DNA of 64,000 nucleotides from Vibrio sp. JPW-9-11-11 (GTDB lineage: Bacteria > Pseudomonadota > Gammaproteobacteria > Enterobacterales > Vibrionaceae), in contig NZ_SZQJ01000004.1 in assembly GCF_013369335.1 (NCBI RefSeq), forward strand, positions 558,001 to 622,000. The letters run 5' to 3'. Within the stretch, counting starts at the first letter, position 1, and every line of letters starts with the position of its first letter. The notes beneath the pieces are model-generated. The model had not been told where the DNA came from. It saw only the letters and a program-made list of their open reading frames with translations, and did not search any database. The translations under genes and the position numbers were made by a program. This document shows positions 31,301 to 41,038 of the stretch, piece by piece.

Positions 31301-31530
31301 CTGCTGAGGACACGCAATATTTTGTCTGCATGTTCAGCGACTTCGATGCCTTCATCGGTCAGATAACCTCCGTCAGGAAGCGTACATAGACCTTTTGAGT
31401 AAAGACGTTGGACTGCCGCCTGCATCTCTTCAGACGCTTCATGATGAACTTTGATACCGGTTGCTGCGCTACTGATATCAAATTGAAGGAGCAAGTTGAG
31501 TTCAGATATGTATTCAGGCGTAAATTTCAT
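31297..31530 (-). CDS. TIGR02647 family small protein
   Basis: The 77-residue acidic protein begins MKFTPEYISELNLLLQFD and has the block GIKVHHEASEEMQAAVQRLYSKGLCTLPDGGYLTDEG. It fits the small gamma-proteobacterial family TIGR02647, sometimes described as DNA-binding because of a winged-helix-like C-terminal half; function is unproven. I choose ATG31530, with AAGGA 7 nt upstream, over an in-frame TTG two codons earlier. It overlaps the convergent binding-protein gene by 4 nt tail to tail. Confidence 0.8.
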   Translation of the reverse strand: MKFTPEYISELNLLLQFDISSAATGIKVHHEASEEMQAAVQRLYSKGLCTLPDGGYLTDEGIEVAEHADKILRVLSS

Positions 31531-31956
31531 GCTCAATTCCTTATAGAAAGTACTGAATCAACTTAATCATGAAGTGGGATAACAGCAACGTAATCAATAG
31601 AGAAGTGTTACCTAAGCCAGAGTTTGGCGAACGAAGTCGATAAATTTGGTTAGTCGTTAGGCAACTGCACTTGGATTAGAGCGAGATCAAAGAGACTCAA
31701 GAAGCAATCATCCTGTTCACCTTGGTCGTCTTGCTAAATGAGAAAATAGTATAAAAAACGATTTATTATGCGTAATTTTGCTAAAGCATAGTCAGGGAGC
31801 GAGGCTTTAGATTGGTTTTAATATAATGCTTTGAAATATAAAACTAATTTATCTTTTCGTTCGGAAGGTTTTACGTTGTTTTTTGTTTGTTATTACCCGC
31901 GTTGTTAAAGATGAAACAGGTATAAACGCCGCTTTGATAACAACCCCACAATTTGT
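31531..31956. other. Intergenic region upstream of focA
   Basis: This AT-rich stretch holds no recognisable gene. Short frames, such as one starting MKWDNSNV near 31570, end within about 25 codons. It should carry the promoter of the leftward TIGR02647 gene. Confidence 0.4.
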
Positions 31957-31981
31957 ACTTGAATTTAATCACATTTCAAGT
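31957..31981. promoter_or_regulatory. FNR-like site and inverted repeat upstream of focA
   Basis: TTGAATTTAATCAC (31959-31972) matches 8 of 10 conserved positions of the FNR consensus TTGAT-N4-ATCAA. It lies inside a 7-bp inverted repeat ACTTGAA/TTCAAGT (31957-31963 and 31975-31981), 45-70 bp before focA. Anaerobic control of a formate channel would fit. Confidence 0.45.
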
Positions 31982-32025
31982 GATTATCCGCGCCCACTGA
32001 CTTCAATGTTGCAAAATGTTTCTAA

Positions 32026-32871
32026 ATGATGAACTTCAATCAATTTGACTCTCTGTTACCGCCGCAAATGGCCGAACGTGCCGCTGAAATAGGCGTAGGT
32101 AAAGCGACCAAGGATCCGCTTAAATCCTTTCTTCTCGCTATTTCGGCTGGTATCCATATCGGCATCGCATTTGTCTTTTACACCGTTGTAACAACGGGAG
32201 CGGGTGAGCTGCCTTGGGGATTTACTCGTCTCATAGGCGGGTTAGCATTTAGCCTAGGTTTGATTCTCGTGGTTGTGACTGGTGGCGAGCTATTTACCAG
32301 CTCGGTGTTAACACTGGTTGCTCGGGCGAGCGGTAAAATAACCTCTCAGACGTTGTTTAAACATTGGCTGGTGGTTTACTGCGGCAACTTAGTTGGTGCG
32401 CTGCTGTTAGTCGCTTGTATGCTGATGACTAAACAATATATGTTCGATCATGGCCAAGTTGGGCTTAATGCGATGGCGATTTCACAGCATAAGCTGCATC
32501 ACAGTTTCTTGTCGGCCGTTGCGCTGGGTGTGATGTGTAATGTCTTGGTATGTATTGCAGTGTGGATGACGTTCAGTGGCCGAACCTTAACCGATAAAAT
32601 AGCCGTCATGATCTTGCCCGTAGCGATGTTTGTTTCCGCTGGATTTGAGCACTGTATTGCCAATATGTTTCAGGTACCGATGGCAATCGGTATTAAAAAT
32701 TTCGCCCCTGCCGAGTTTTGGCAAATGACAGGGGCGACTCTGGCCGATTACACCGATCTCAACATGATCGATTTTATTACCCATAATCTGATCCCAGTGA
32801 CTTTGGGTAACATCATTGGCGGTGGGGTGTTTGTGGGTATGTGGTACTGGTTGATTTATTTACGAGACTAG
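32026..32871 (+). CDS. focA: FocA, formate/nitrite channel family protein
   Basis: The 281-residue protein has about six membrane helices and FNT-family motifs: KSFLLAISAGIHIGIAFVFYTVV, LGLILVVVTGGELFTSSVL (first broken helix), GNLVGALLLVACML, LGVMCNVLVCIAVWM and AGFEHCIANMF (conserved His of the pore). FocA proteins form pentamers carrying formate across the inner membrane in fermentation and respiration. No pflB neighbour is present. A second ATG is at codon 2; neither has a strong ribosome-binding site. It stands alone with its own terminator. Confidence 0.88.
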   Translation: MMNFNQFDSLLPPQMAERAAEIGVGKATKDPLKSFLLAISAGIHIGIAFVFYTVVTTGAGELPWGFTRLIGGLAFSLGLILVVVTGGELFTSSVLTLVARASGKITSQTLFKHWLVVYCGNLVGALLLVACMLMTKQYMFDHGQVGLNAMAISQHKLHHSFLSAVALGVMCNVLVCIAVWMTFSGRTLTDKIAVMILPVAMFVSAGFEHCIANMFQVPMAIGIKNFAPAEFWQMTGATLADYTDLNMIDFITHNLIPVTLGNIIGGGVFVGMWYWLIYLRD

Positions 32872-32897
32872 TCATCAAAGTCATTGCGATTATCTTG

Positions 32898-32922
32898 AAA
32901 AGCTCACTTCGGTGAGCTTTTT
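32898..32922 (+). terminator. Terminator of focA
   Basis: AAAAGCTCAC-TTCG-GTGAGCTTTTT: a 10-bp stem capped by a UUCG tetraloop with a U-tract. Confidence 0.93.
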
Positions 32923-33071
32923 GCTTTGGATCAAAGCGAGAATAGTGAATAAGCGCGTTTATTTATTATGTGAGTAGAATTAAATGCTAGGCATATGAAT
33001 GTAAAGTAAATTCTGCGAAGGGGGCTGAATAAAACTTGGTTTGACCAGTTGACTTCGAGGTATCACCACGG

Positions 33072-33094
33072 TTATCCACAGAATCTGTGGATAA
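33072..33094. promoter_or_regulatory. Inverted pair of consensus DnaA boxes (TTATCCACA / TGTGGATAA)
   Basis: TTATCCACAGA and TCTGTGGATAA form a perfect 11-bp inverted repeat around one A. Each arm contains the full 9-bp high-affinity DnaA box TTATCCACA. It lies in the 241-bp gap between convergent focA and fetB, 19 bp past the fetB stop. It could bind DnaA away from the origin, or act only as an mRNA 3' hairpin for fetB; there is no good U-tract. Confidence 0.55.
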
Positions 33095-33112
33095 GATCCT
33101 TGGGCATTTGGC

Positions 33113-33913
33113 TTACCTTGGCTGGTTAGAGTCTACTTTGACTAACACTCGCCCATAGCGATTAATACAACGTTTGACGACCAGCTTGAGAGTGATAGCG
33201 ATTGAGAATGACATGGTGACGAAAATAGCAATCATGATCATGATTTGATACTTGATGGCCACCATTGGGCTGGCACCACCGAGAATTTGACCTGTCATCA
33301 TGCCGGGTAACGTGACGAGCCCCGTGGTCGTCATCGTTGCTAAAGAAGGGGCCAGCGACAGCGCGATGGCATCTCGAACGAAGGGTAGGGTCGCATAACT
33401 CGGAGAGGCGCCCAATGAAATCGCCGCTTCATACTCCGATTTTCTCTCTTCAAATGCATTAAAAAAATTCTGCAGTGCGACAATATTGCCGCTCATCGAG
33501 TTCCCCAACAACATGCCCGCCAGTGGGATTAAATATTGGGCGTTGTACAAAGGGGTAGGCTTAACGACCGCGAGCACGATAATCGCCAGCATTGGCACTA
33601 ATGCTATTATCAATCCACTGCACACTGGCAGCATCAAGTGTGTACGTGGCAGTTTGGCTTTGCTGGTAATAGCGCTTGCCCCGATCAGTGTCATGACCAA
33701 TACCCAGAGTATGTTTATCGCTAGGCTATTGAGCTTAAACAAATACTCCAAGTAGACACCGACCAACATCAGTTGCACTGTCATGCGCCCAACACTGACG
33801 AGTATCTCTTTGCTCAACGCGAGGTGATAGTAGCGGCTGATTGAAAACGGAATGACCAGTAAGGTAAAAAATAACGCCAAGGTTAGCCAAGAAATATCTA
33901 TCACACTGTCCAT
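33113..33913 (-). CDS. fetB: FetB-like ABC transporter permease (UPF0014)
   Basis: The 266-residue membrane protein has about seven hydrophobic helices and the UPF0014/FetB signatures VGRMTVQLMLVGVYLEYLF, PLAGMLLGNSMSGNIVALQNF, EYEAAISLGASPSYAT and TTTGLVTLPGMMTGQILGG. In E. coli, FetA (ATPase) and FetB form an iron exporter that raises resistance to oxidative stress. The ATPase gene normally lies next to fetB, but no ATP-binding gene is adjacent here. AAGGGGAT precedes ATG33913. Confidence 0.85.
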   Translation of the reverse strand: MDSVIDISWLTLALFFTLLVIPFSISRYYHLALSKEILVSVGRMTVQLMLVGVYLEYLFKLNSLAINILWVLVMTLIGASAITSKAKLPRTHLMLPVCSGLIIALVPMLAIIVLAVVKPTPLYNAQYLIPLAGMLLGNSMSGNIVALQNFFNAFEERKSEYEAAISLGASPSYATLPFVRDAIALSLAPSLATMTTTGLVTLPGMMTGQILGGASPMVAIKYQIMIMIAIFVTMSFSIAITLKLVVKRCINRYGRVLVKVDSNQPR

Positions 33914-34129
33914 ATCATCCCCTTAAGTTGCTACCACATTGTACGCAAAAACTGCCATGCGTCACCTTGTCTCTTACTTGACACTGCTGCGGTTAAAATC
34001 TCTCTTTTATTAACAATTGCATCACAATTGAACTAGATTTAGCACATGTAATGCGTGTTTCTTGCGGGTTAAATGTTGTAATTCGGTAACGAGATGTTGT
34101 TTTTTTTGGGGTGTTTTTACCTCTCGGTT

Positions 34130-34149
34130 TCGTTCATATTTTTTCATAT
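34130..34149 (+). promoter_or_regulatory. Two tandem TorR-box-like decamers upstream of torECA
   Basis: TCGTTCATAT and TTTTTCATAT are adjacent direct repeats, each matching 8 of 10 positions of the E. coli tor box CTGTTCATAT, which also occurs as direct repeats before torCAD. They lie about 200 bp upstream of torE. The rest of the 439-bp fetB-torE gap (33914-34352) is AT-rich with no further clear signal. Confidence 0.55.
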
Positions 34150-34352
34150 TAGGTGGCATATCTTCACATCAAAACATGATTAAACACATCTCTGGATGAG
34201 CTCAAAAAAGTATGGAATAACAGGGCTTACAGGCGATGAATTGATTGAACCCTACTAAGAGTATGGTCTAACATTTTTCAGTAGAGATGGTAAAAAATTC
34301 AGCTCACCCGACTGAGCTAACCAATAACACTAAATACAAAATAGGCAAATGT

Positions 34353-34532
34353 ATGAGTGATGTTAATAAAATTGAGAGTGGTGAGAAGCGCTCTCTGGAG
34401 TGGAAGTCATTCCTCTTCATCGCGGTTGTTCTTTTCCCAGTTCTAAGTGTGGCGTTCGTAGGTGGTTACGGCTTCTTGGTGTGGATGCTCCAAGTGTTTG
34501 TCATGGGACCACCTGGTGCACACGGCATGTAA
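34353..34532 (+). CDS. torE: TorE, small NapE/TorE-family membrane protein
   Basis: The 59-residue protein has an acidic N-terminus (MSDVNKIESGEKRSLEWK), then one hydrophobic helix (FLFIAVVLFPVLSVAFVGGYGFLVWML) ending GPPGAHGM, the pattern of TorE/NapE proteins found in Tor and Nap operons. Its role is not established. I start at ATG34353, which gives the family length; an in-frame ATG at 34287 would add 22 unmatched residues. It is the first gene of torECA, 50 nt before torC. Confidence 0.88.
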   Translation: MSDVNKIESGEKRSLEWKSFLFIAVVLFPVLSVAFVGGYGFLVWMLQVFVMGPPGAHGM

Positions 34533-34582
34533 GCCTGTGAGTTCAACTCCACATTTTTGAAAAGATTCTAAGAGAGCAAAGC

Positions 34583-35767
34583 ATGAAATCATTGATTGTA
34601 AAACTGTGGCGCACAATGATGCGACCAGCTGTCCACATCAGCCTTGGCGTGCTGACGATGGGCGGATTCATCGCTGGTGTTATTTTCTGGGGCGGCTTCA
34701 ATACGGCACTTGAAGCGACCAACACTGAAGAGTTTTGTATCAGTTGTCACACGATGCGTGACAATGTTTACGTAGAGCTGCAAGAAACGGTTCACTGGAA
34801 AAACCATTCAGGGGTGCGAGCGACCTGTCCTGACTGTCATGTTCCGCACAATTGGACCGACAAGATCGCTCGCAAGATGCAAGCGTCTAAAGAGGTTTTT
34901 GCCCAAGTATTTGGTAATTACGACGAACCTGGTGTGTTTGAAGAGCGCCGTATCGAATTGGCCAAACATGAGTGGGATCGTTTCTCTGCAAATAAATCAC
35001 TAGAGTGCAAAAACTGTCATAATTACGCATCGATGGATTTCGAGTTAATGTCTCCGACTGCTCGCATTCAAATGAAGCAAGCCGCCGAAAAAGATCAAAG
35101 CTGCGTAGACTGTCATAAAGGGATCGCCCATAAGCTTCCAGCGGGAATGGATAGCATCGGCGGTATTGTCGGCGATCTAGAAGGCTTGGCTTCGAACACC
35201 AACTATGGTGTCGGTGAAACGCTCGTGAGCGTGCGTCACTTGCCGATTTACTTTGATGCCGAAGGCCAAACCGAGGCGGGTCTGCTTAACCCTGCATCGT
35301 CAGTAAAAGTGATTGATGAGAAAGGTGAGTACGCCGAAATCGAAATTGACGGCTGGCGCAAGGCGAAAGGCTTTGGTCGTGTTATCCAAGAAGACTTTGG
35401 TAAGAACATTGCCGTTGCTTCACTGTTAAAAGAAGCCTCAACCGATAGCAGCGTAGTGACCACAGGTGAGAAAAAAGTGGATGAGCTAACCGGTCTGCCA
35501 TGGGAAAAAGTCGCGGCGAAAGTGTGGATCAAAAAAGAGTCGATGCTCAACGATATTACGCCTGTTTGGGAAAAATCTGCGGAAGCATACAAAACCAACT
35601 GTTCTGTTTGTCACACCCAGCCAGACGAAGCGCACTTCGATGCCAACACTTGGCCAGGCATGTTCGACGGTATGCTTGCTTTCGTTAACCTTGATACAGA
35701 TAGCGAAGCGTTGATCTTGAAATACCTACAAAAACACTCTTCAGATTACGCTGAAGGTCACCACTAA
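34583..35767 (+). CDS. torC: TorC, membrane-anchored pentahaem c-type cytochrome
   Basis: The 394-residue protein has one N-terminal anchor helix (about 15-40), then four CXXCH haem motifs in the NapC/NirT-like domain (residues 52-56, 82-86, 142-146 and 174-178). A fifth is near the C-terminus (340-344) in the TorC-specific extension. This five-haem layout distinguishes TorC from tetrahaem NapC. It takes electrons from menaquinol and passes them to TorA in the periplasm. torA starts 24 nt downstream. Confidence 0.96.
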   Translation: MKSLIVKLWRTMMRPAVHISLGVLTMGGFIAGVIFWGGFNTALEATNTEEFCISCHTMRDNVYVELQETVHWKNHSGVRATCPDCHVPHNWTDKIARKMQASKEVFAQVFGNYDEPGVFEERRIELAKHEWDRFSANKSLECKNCHNYASMDFELMSPTARIQMKQAAEKDQSCVDCHKGIAHKLPAGMDSIGGIVGDLEGLASNTNYGVGETLVSVRHLPIYFDAEGQTEAGLLNPASSVKVIDEKGEYAEIEIDGWRKAKGFGRVIQEDFGKNIAVASLLKEASTDSSVVTTGEKKVDELTGLPWEKVAAKVWIKKESMLNDITPVWEKSAEAYKTNCSVCHTQPDEAHFDANTWPGMFDGMLAFVNLDTDSEALILKYLQKHSSDYAEGHH

Positions 35768-35791
35768 TAAGCGCCCAATGGAGTAAATGAA

Positions 35792-38254
35792 ATGGCTATT
35801 ACACGAAGAAGTTTTCTGAAAGGCGTAGCAACAACCAGTGCGGCGTCGGTCATTGGTCCTAGCTTATTAGCGTCGACATCTGCTCAAGCTGCCGAGTCGA
35901 CAGGGACTTGGAAGGTATCGGGGTCTCACTGGGGGGCGTTTCGCGCCCATATCTATGCAGGTAAAGTGCAAGAGATTAAACCGCTTGAGCTAGATAAAAA
36001 CCCAACCGAGATGCTCAATGGTATCAAAGGGATTATCTATAGCCCATCACGTGTTCGTTACCCTATGGTACGACTCGATTGGCTGAAAAAGCACAAATAC
36101 AGTGCAGATACCCGTGGCAACAATCGTTTTATTCGCGTTACGTGGGACGAAGCGTTAGATCTGTTCTACCGCGAGTTAGAGCGAGTGCAAAAAGAGTACG
36201 GCCCGTGGGCTCTGCACGCGGGTCAAACCGGGTGGAACCAAACCGGGGCGTTCAACAACTGTACCGCACACATGCAGCGAGCAGTTGGAATGCACGGTAA
36301 CTTCATCACCAAAGTGGGTGACTACTCGACTGGTGCGGGGCAAACCATCCTACCTTACGTGTTAGGTTCTACGGAGGTGTACGCGCAAGGCACCTCTTGG
36401 TCTGAAATCTTAAACAATTCTGACAACATCGTATTGTGGGCAAACGATCCGGTGAAAAACCTACAAGTGGGTTGGAACTGTGAAACGCACGAGTCGTTTG
36501 ATTATCTCGCACAACTGAAAGAGAAAGTCGCCAAAGGGGAGATCAACGTTCTTTCCGTCGACCCTGTCAAAAACAAGACTCAGCGTTACCTAGAGAACGA
36601 CCATCTGTATATCAACCCACAGACTGACGTCGCATTCATGCTGGCCGTCGCACATGTACTGTACAGCGAAGATTTATACGATAAGGCGTTTATTGACACC
36701 TACTGTCTTGGTTTTAAAGAATTCATTCAGTATGTGATGGGTGAAACCAAAGACAAAGTGGTGAAAACGCCAGAGTGGGCAGCGGAAATTTGTGGGGTCA
36801 AAGCTGACAAGATCCGCGACTTTGCTCGCATGCTTGTGAATGGCCGTACACAGATTTTGATGGGATGGTGTATCCAGCGTCAAGAACACGGTGAGCAGCC
36901 CTACTGGGCAGCGGCCGTGATTGCCGCCATGGTTGGCCAAATCGGTTTGCCGGGTGGCGGTATTTCTTACGGTCACCACTACTCAAGCATCGGTGTGCCT
37001 TCAACAGGGTTTGCTGGCCCTGGCGGCTTTCCGCGTAACCTTGACCCAGGTATGAAACCAAAATGGGACAACAACGATTTTAACGGTTACAGCCGCACCA
37101 TCCCTGTTGCGCGTTGGATAGACTGCCTACTGGAGCCTGGTAAAGAGATTCGTTACAACGGCGGTAAAGTGAAATTGCCTGACTTCAAGATGATGGTGAT
37201 TTCGGGTAACAACCCTTGGCACCATCATCAAGACCGTAACCGCATGAAGCAAGCATTCAAGAAACTTCAAACTGTGGTAACGATAGAGTTTGCTTGGACG
37301 GCAACATGTCGTTTCTCTGACATCGTGCTGCCAGCGTGTACCCAGTGGGAGCGCAACGATATCGATGTGTACGGTTCATACTCAAGTAAAGGCTTGATTG
37401 CGATGCATCGTTTGGTTGATCCGCTGTTCCAGTCTAAACCAGACTTCCAGATCATGAGTGAACTGACTGAGCGCTTTGGCCGTCGTGATGAGTACACACG
37501 CGGTATGAGCGAAATGGAGTGGATTGAAAGTTTATATAATGACTGTCGCGACGCCAATAAAGGTAAGTTCGAGATGCCAGACTTTAATCAGTTCTGGGAG
37601 CAGAGCGTACTAGATTTCGGTCAAGGCAAACCTTGGGTTCGCCATGCAGATTTTCGCCAAGATCCCGAAATCAATGCGCTGGGTACACCGTCGGGCTTTA
37701 TCGAGATTACTTCTCGTAAAATTGGCCGCTATGGGTACGAGCACTGTCAAGAGCACCCAATGTGGTTTGAGAAAACTGAACGCTCTCACGGTGGCCCTGG
37801 TTCTGATAAACACCCATATTGGCTACAATCGTGTCACCCAGACAAACGTCTTCACTCGCAAATGTGTGAGTCAGAAGAGTTCCGTGCAACATACGCAGTT
37901 CAAGGCCGTGAGCCGGTGTATATCAACCCAATGGACGCCAAAGAGAAAGGCATTAAAGATGGTGATTTGGTGCGAGTCTACAACGAACGCGGCCAGTTGT
38001 TGGCGGGGGCTGTACTGACAGACAGTTACCCTCGTGGTGTTGTTCGTATTGAAGAAGGGGCGTGGTACGGACCGCTGAATGAGAAAGAGGGCGCTATTTG
38101 TACCTACGGAGATCCGAACACTTTAACCATGGATATCGGCTCTTCGGAATTGGCGCAAGCCACTTCTGCCAATACCTGCATTGTGAACTTTGAGAAGTTC
38201 ACGGGTAAGGTGCCGCCTGTCACCTCTTTTGGTGGCCCGATCGAAGTCGCATAA
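35792..38254 (+). CDS. torA: TorA, periplasmic trimethylamine N-oxide reductase
   Basis: The 820-residue molybdoenzyme starts with a twin-arginine signal (ITRRSFLKG, hydrophobic stretch, SAQA cleavage site near 34). The mature part has [31 protein letters not shown] with the candidate Mo-ligand Ser179, and [26 protein letters not shown] cofactor segments of the DMSO-reductase family. It reduces TMAO to trimethylamine with electrons from TorC, binds a bis-MGD cofactor and has no iron-sulphur site. It needs TorD for maturation; torD is 33 kb away. Last gene of torECA. Confidence 0.96.
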   Translation: MAITRRSFLKGVATTSAASVIGPSLLASTSAQAAESTGTWKVSGSHWGAFRAHIYAGKVQEIKPLELDKNPTEMLNGIKGIIYSPSRVRYPMVRLDWLKKHKYSADTRGNNRFIRVTWDEALDLFYRELERVQKEYGPWALHAGQTGWNQTGAFNNCTAHMQRAVGMHGNFITKVGDYSTGAGQTILPYVLGSTEVYAQGTSWSEILNNSDNIVLWANDPVKNLQVGWNCETHESFDYLAQLKEKVAKGEINVLSVDPVKNKTQRYLENDHLYINPQTDVAFMLAVAHVLYSEDLYDKAFIDTYCLGFKEFIQYVMGETKDKVVKTPEWAAEICGVKADKIRDFARMLVNGRTQILMGWCIQRQEHGEQPYWAAAVIAAMVGQIGLPGGGISYGHHYSSIGVPSTGFAGPGGFPRNLDPGMKPKWDNNDFNGYSRTIPVARWIDCLLEPGKEIRYNGGKVKLPDFKMMVISGNNPWHHHQDRNRMKQAFKKLQTVVTIEFAWTATCRFSDIVLPACTQWERNDIDVYGSYSSKGLIAMHRLVDPLFQSKPDFQIMSELTERFGRRDEYTRGMSEMEWIESLYNDCRDANKGKFEMPDFNQFWEQSVLDFGQGKPWVRHADFRQDPEINALGTPSGFIEITSRKIGRYGYEHCQEHPMWFEKTERSHGGPGSDKHPYWLQSCHPDKRLHSQMCESEEFRATYAVQGREPVYINPMDAKEKGIKDGDLVRVYNERGQLLAGAVLTDSYPRGVVRIEEGAWYGPLNEKEGAICTYGDPNTLTMDIGSSELAQATSANTCIVNFEKFTGKVPPVTSFGGPIEVA

Positions 38255-38268
38255 CGACCCGAGTCAAG

Positions 38269-38294
38269 AAACCAGCCGCTTGGCTGGTTTTTTG
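38269..38294 (+). terminator. Terminator of torECA
   Basis: AAACCAGCC and GGCTGGTTT pair around GCTT, followed by TTTT, 15 bp after the torA stop. Confidence 0.93.
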
Positions 38295-38306
38295 TTCGTG
38301 TGCACC

Positions 38307-39062
38307 TTACTTTGAGACACCATATTTCTCTTTCAGTTGCTCTAGTTTCTCCGCGCCTTGAGTGAGGAAGTATTGATTGAGCATATTGACAATGGCTTGC
38401 GCTTGGGGGTGATCGTGTCGTACGCCCGCATAAAGTGGGGTAGAGTCTAAATAGGTTGGACTAAATTTGAGCTGGTTGATATCGATATTCATCTGCTTAA
38501 TCGTCCAACGAGCAACAATTTCATCCGAAACCAGTACATCAGCGCGTTCGGTGAGAACCAAACGCAAACTGTTGGGTAAGTCTATCGAGTTGACCGGAAT
38601 CATGTCTGGGTACTCGAGCAGCTTCGGCGTATACGCATAGCGATGAATCAACGCCACTTCTTTCCCTTTTAAGCTCTCGATTTGCGTGTAGTTAAAATCA
38701 CTATCATTACGTGATACCACTGCCATTTGGTTGTTCATATAAGCGTCGGTAAACAGAAAGTGCTGCTCGCGCTCCTCGGTTTTCCACATGGCAACAATCA
38801 CATCATTCTTGCCATGAATGGTCTCTTTAAGGATTCGGCTCCACGGCTTTTGATCAAACTGTACTTGATACCCCGCTTCAACCAGCGCGTCGACGATAAA
38901 ATCATGGGCGACGCCTCCGCCAAGTGGCGACTCCATAATAAAAGGGGGCCATTCTGTTTGCGCGACGCGCAGTGTTTCTGCGTAAACAGTTGCGCTGAAG
39001 CTTAAACTAGACGCAAGCACTAAAGAGGGCAGTATCCGCAATGTGGAGAGTATGAGTTTCAT
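38307..39062 (-). CDS. Periplasmic solute-binding protein (SBP family 3), orphan
   Basis: The 251-residue precursor has a signal peptide (MKLILSTLRILPSLVLASSL...VYA) and family 3 binding-protein features: RVAQTEWPPFIMESPLGGGVAHDFIVDAL, DQKPWSRIL, VIVAMWKTEEREQHFLFTDAYM, GKEVALIHRYAYTP and RADVLVSDEIVARW. An in-frame ATG at 39089 would extend it by nine residues but has no ribosome-binding site. No transporter partner genes are adjacent. It is convergent with torA and is the second such orphan in the window; the two differ clearly in sequence. Confidence 0.8.
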   Translation of the reverse strand: MKLILSTLRILPSLVLASSLSFSATVYAETLRVAQTEWPPFIMESPLGGGVAHDFIVDALVEAGYQVQFDQKPWSRILKETIHGKNDVIVAMWKTEEREQHFLFTDAYMNNQMAVVSRNDSDFNYTQIESLKGKEVALIHRYAYTPKLLEYPDMIPVNSIDLPNSLRLVLTERADVLVSDEIVARWTIKQMNIDINQLKFSPTYLDSTPLYAGVRHDHPQAQAIVNMLNQYFLTQGAEKLEQLKEKYGVSK

Positions 39063-39245
39063 TGTATCTTTCAGTGTAGTCTTTCTCATAGTGTAGTTGA
39101 GGAACTAAGCAATCGAGTAGTCAACGTCGGCTCAAAACATGGTTTAATAAACGTGAACTAGATGCTCATGATGGCTGATGAGCAAATAGACAATAGCAAA
39201 ACATAGTGCTCTAATTGAGAAAAACTAAATAAAAATGAGCAAGAT

Positions 39246-40985
39246 ATGTCGCAGTCTTTTCAACTCTCCAGTGAACGAATTATCCAAGTCGCGAACTCAG
39301 ATCTCGCAGTAGAACGGATGGGGAATCAGGTGAGTTTCTTTTATCGTGGTCTCTCTAACGATCCGGTTGGCGACCAATACTCACTATTTCGCACTGATTT
39401 TGATTTTGAAAAGCAGGCCACGTTGCTAGGGGATGGTTTCCAAATGCTGGCGCAGACCACCGGAAGCTGGAACAACCCGAGCGATATTGGTCGTTGTCCA
39501 GATAACAGCCCGAGTTATCGTATTTATCCGTCCAACTCGCCCAAACGGTATTACAATTATCTAGTGGTCGAAGATTCGCTCGGTTACGCGCTGTTTGGAT
39601 TTACTTCTTGCTACCGTTTTGCTGGCTATTTCACCGTGGAAGAAGAGCAAGGTCGGCTACAGGTGTGCGCGTACATTGATGGAGAAAACACCTGTCCGGC
39701 AGATTGGAGTACTCATCGACTTGAATCAGTTGTGGTCTTGCGCGGGAAATCCTTATCTGAGTTATATCAAGAGTTTAGTCATTACATAGCGCAGCATCAC
39801 CCGATTCGACCTGGAGTTACTCAACCCTCTCCACTTGGCTGGTGCTCTTGGTATGCATATTATGCCGAAGTGACCGAGCAACACATCGAAAACAATGTTC
39901 AGGAAATGCGTAATCACTTAAAGCAGTTGGATTACGTGTTACTCGACGATGGTTATCAGGCTTTTATGGGCGATTGGCTGACTCCGTCTGATAAGTTTGC
40001 CTCGGGGATCAAACCGGTACTTGGCGAAATTCGAGCGCATGGTAAAAAACCGGCCATCTGGCTTGCTCCGTTTATTGCTCAACCAGAGTCGCAGATATTT
40101 CAGCAACATCCGGATTGGTTCTTACGCCATAGCGACGGCAGTTTACTCAAAGCTGAGGATGTCACCTATGCTGGGTGGCGGTGTACACCTTGGTATATTC
40201 TCGATACTACTAACACGCAAGTTCAAGAGCACTTAACTCAGGTGGTGCGCACCATGCGAGAAGAGTGGGGAGTAGAGCTGTTTAAGCTGGATGCCAATTA
40301 TTGGGGGACGCTAAAAGGTGTACGCAGTCAAACTGGTGTGACAGGCGTTGAGGCGTATCGTCTTGGCATGCAGGCGATCATCGAAGGCGCAGGCGACGCA
40401 TTGATTTTGGGTTGCAATGCGCCGATGTGGCCTTCGCTTGGGTTAGTGGATGCAATGCGGGTGTCAGACGACGTTGAGCGTAGTGGCAGCCGTTTTGAAC
40501 AGATAGCGAAAGAAACCTTCTACCGCAGTTGGCAGCATCGCAAGTTGTGGCAAATTGATCCCGATTGTGCCACCTTTGTCTCGCTGCCTAATCAAACCAC
40601 AGAACGACGCAATTATCAGTTTCACCGCGATGTGCTGCTTGCTTGTGGCGGGTTGTTATTGTCAGGCGATCCGCTCGATGAGTTAACGCCTTTCGCCAAG
40701 CGAAGCCTGGCCAAGTTAGTCGTTCGTCACCGTCATAGCCAAGAGTCGGCTCGGTTTACCGCGCTGAATCTGCATCATGCCTATTTACCGCTTACCGATC
40801 GCAATGATTTGCACTGTTTGTTTAATTATCGAGGACGCGCGCGGGATGTGACGCTAACCGCCAACTACCCGGTCTATTGGTACGATTATTGGTCTGGAGA
40901 GAAACTGGTAGCAGAGCCAACTCAGGTATTGGAAGTGGGCTTAGAAGCAGGATTGTCCAGTCGAGCGATAATTACCTCGCTATAG
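39246..40985 (+). CDS. Alpha-galactosidase (GH36 / clan GH-D)
   Basis: The 579-residue cytoplasmic protein has an N-terminal beta-sandwich (to about 190), a TIM-barrel glycosidase domain with GWCSWYAYYAEVTEQHI, YVLLDDGYQ, PAIWLAPFIA, nucleophile ELFKLDANYW (Asp349) and acid/base RVSDDVERSGSR (Asp408), and a C-terminal beta domain. These are clan GH-D alpha-galactosidase signatures. It is shorter than typical GH36 enzymes (about 700), as in the homologue found beside torA in V. cholerae. No sugar transporter is adjacent, so the natural substrate (melibiose, raffinose or a glycolipid) is uncertain. Confidence 0.82.
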   Translation: MSQSFQLSSERIIQVANSDLAVERMGNQVSFFYRGLSNDPVGDQYSLFRTDFDFEKQATLLGDGFQMLAQTTGSWNNPSDIGRCPDNSPSYRIYPSNSPKRYYNYLVVEDSLGYALFGFTSCYRFAGYFTVEEEQGRLQVCAYIDGENTCPADWSTHRLESVVVLRGKSLSELYQEFSHYIAQHHPIRPGVTQPSPLGWCSWYAYYAEVTEQHIENNVQEMRNHLKQLDYVLLDDGYQAFMGDWLTPSDKFASGIKPVLGEIRAHGKKPAIWLAPFIAQPESQIFQQHPDWFLRHSDGSLLKAEDVTYAGWRCTPWYILDTTNTQVQEHLTQVVRTMREEWGVELFKLDANYWGTLKGVRSQTGVTGVEAYRLGMQAIIEGAGDALILGCNAPMWPSLGLVDAMRVSDDVERSGSRFEQIAKETFYRSWQHRKLWQIDPDCATFVSLPNQTTERRNYQFHRDVLLACGGLLLSGDPLDELTPFAKRSLAKLVVRHRHSQESARFTALNLHHAYLPLTDRNDLHCLFNYRGRARDVTLTANYPVYWYDYWSGEKLVAEPTQVLEVGLEAGLSSRAIITSL

Positions 40986-41038
40986 CGGCGCGGCTAGATT
41001 AAGATCAACGGCTAACTTTTGCGAAAATTAACCAAATC

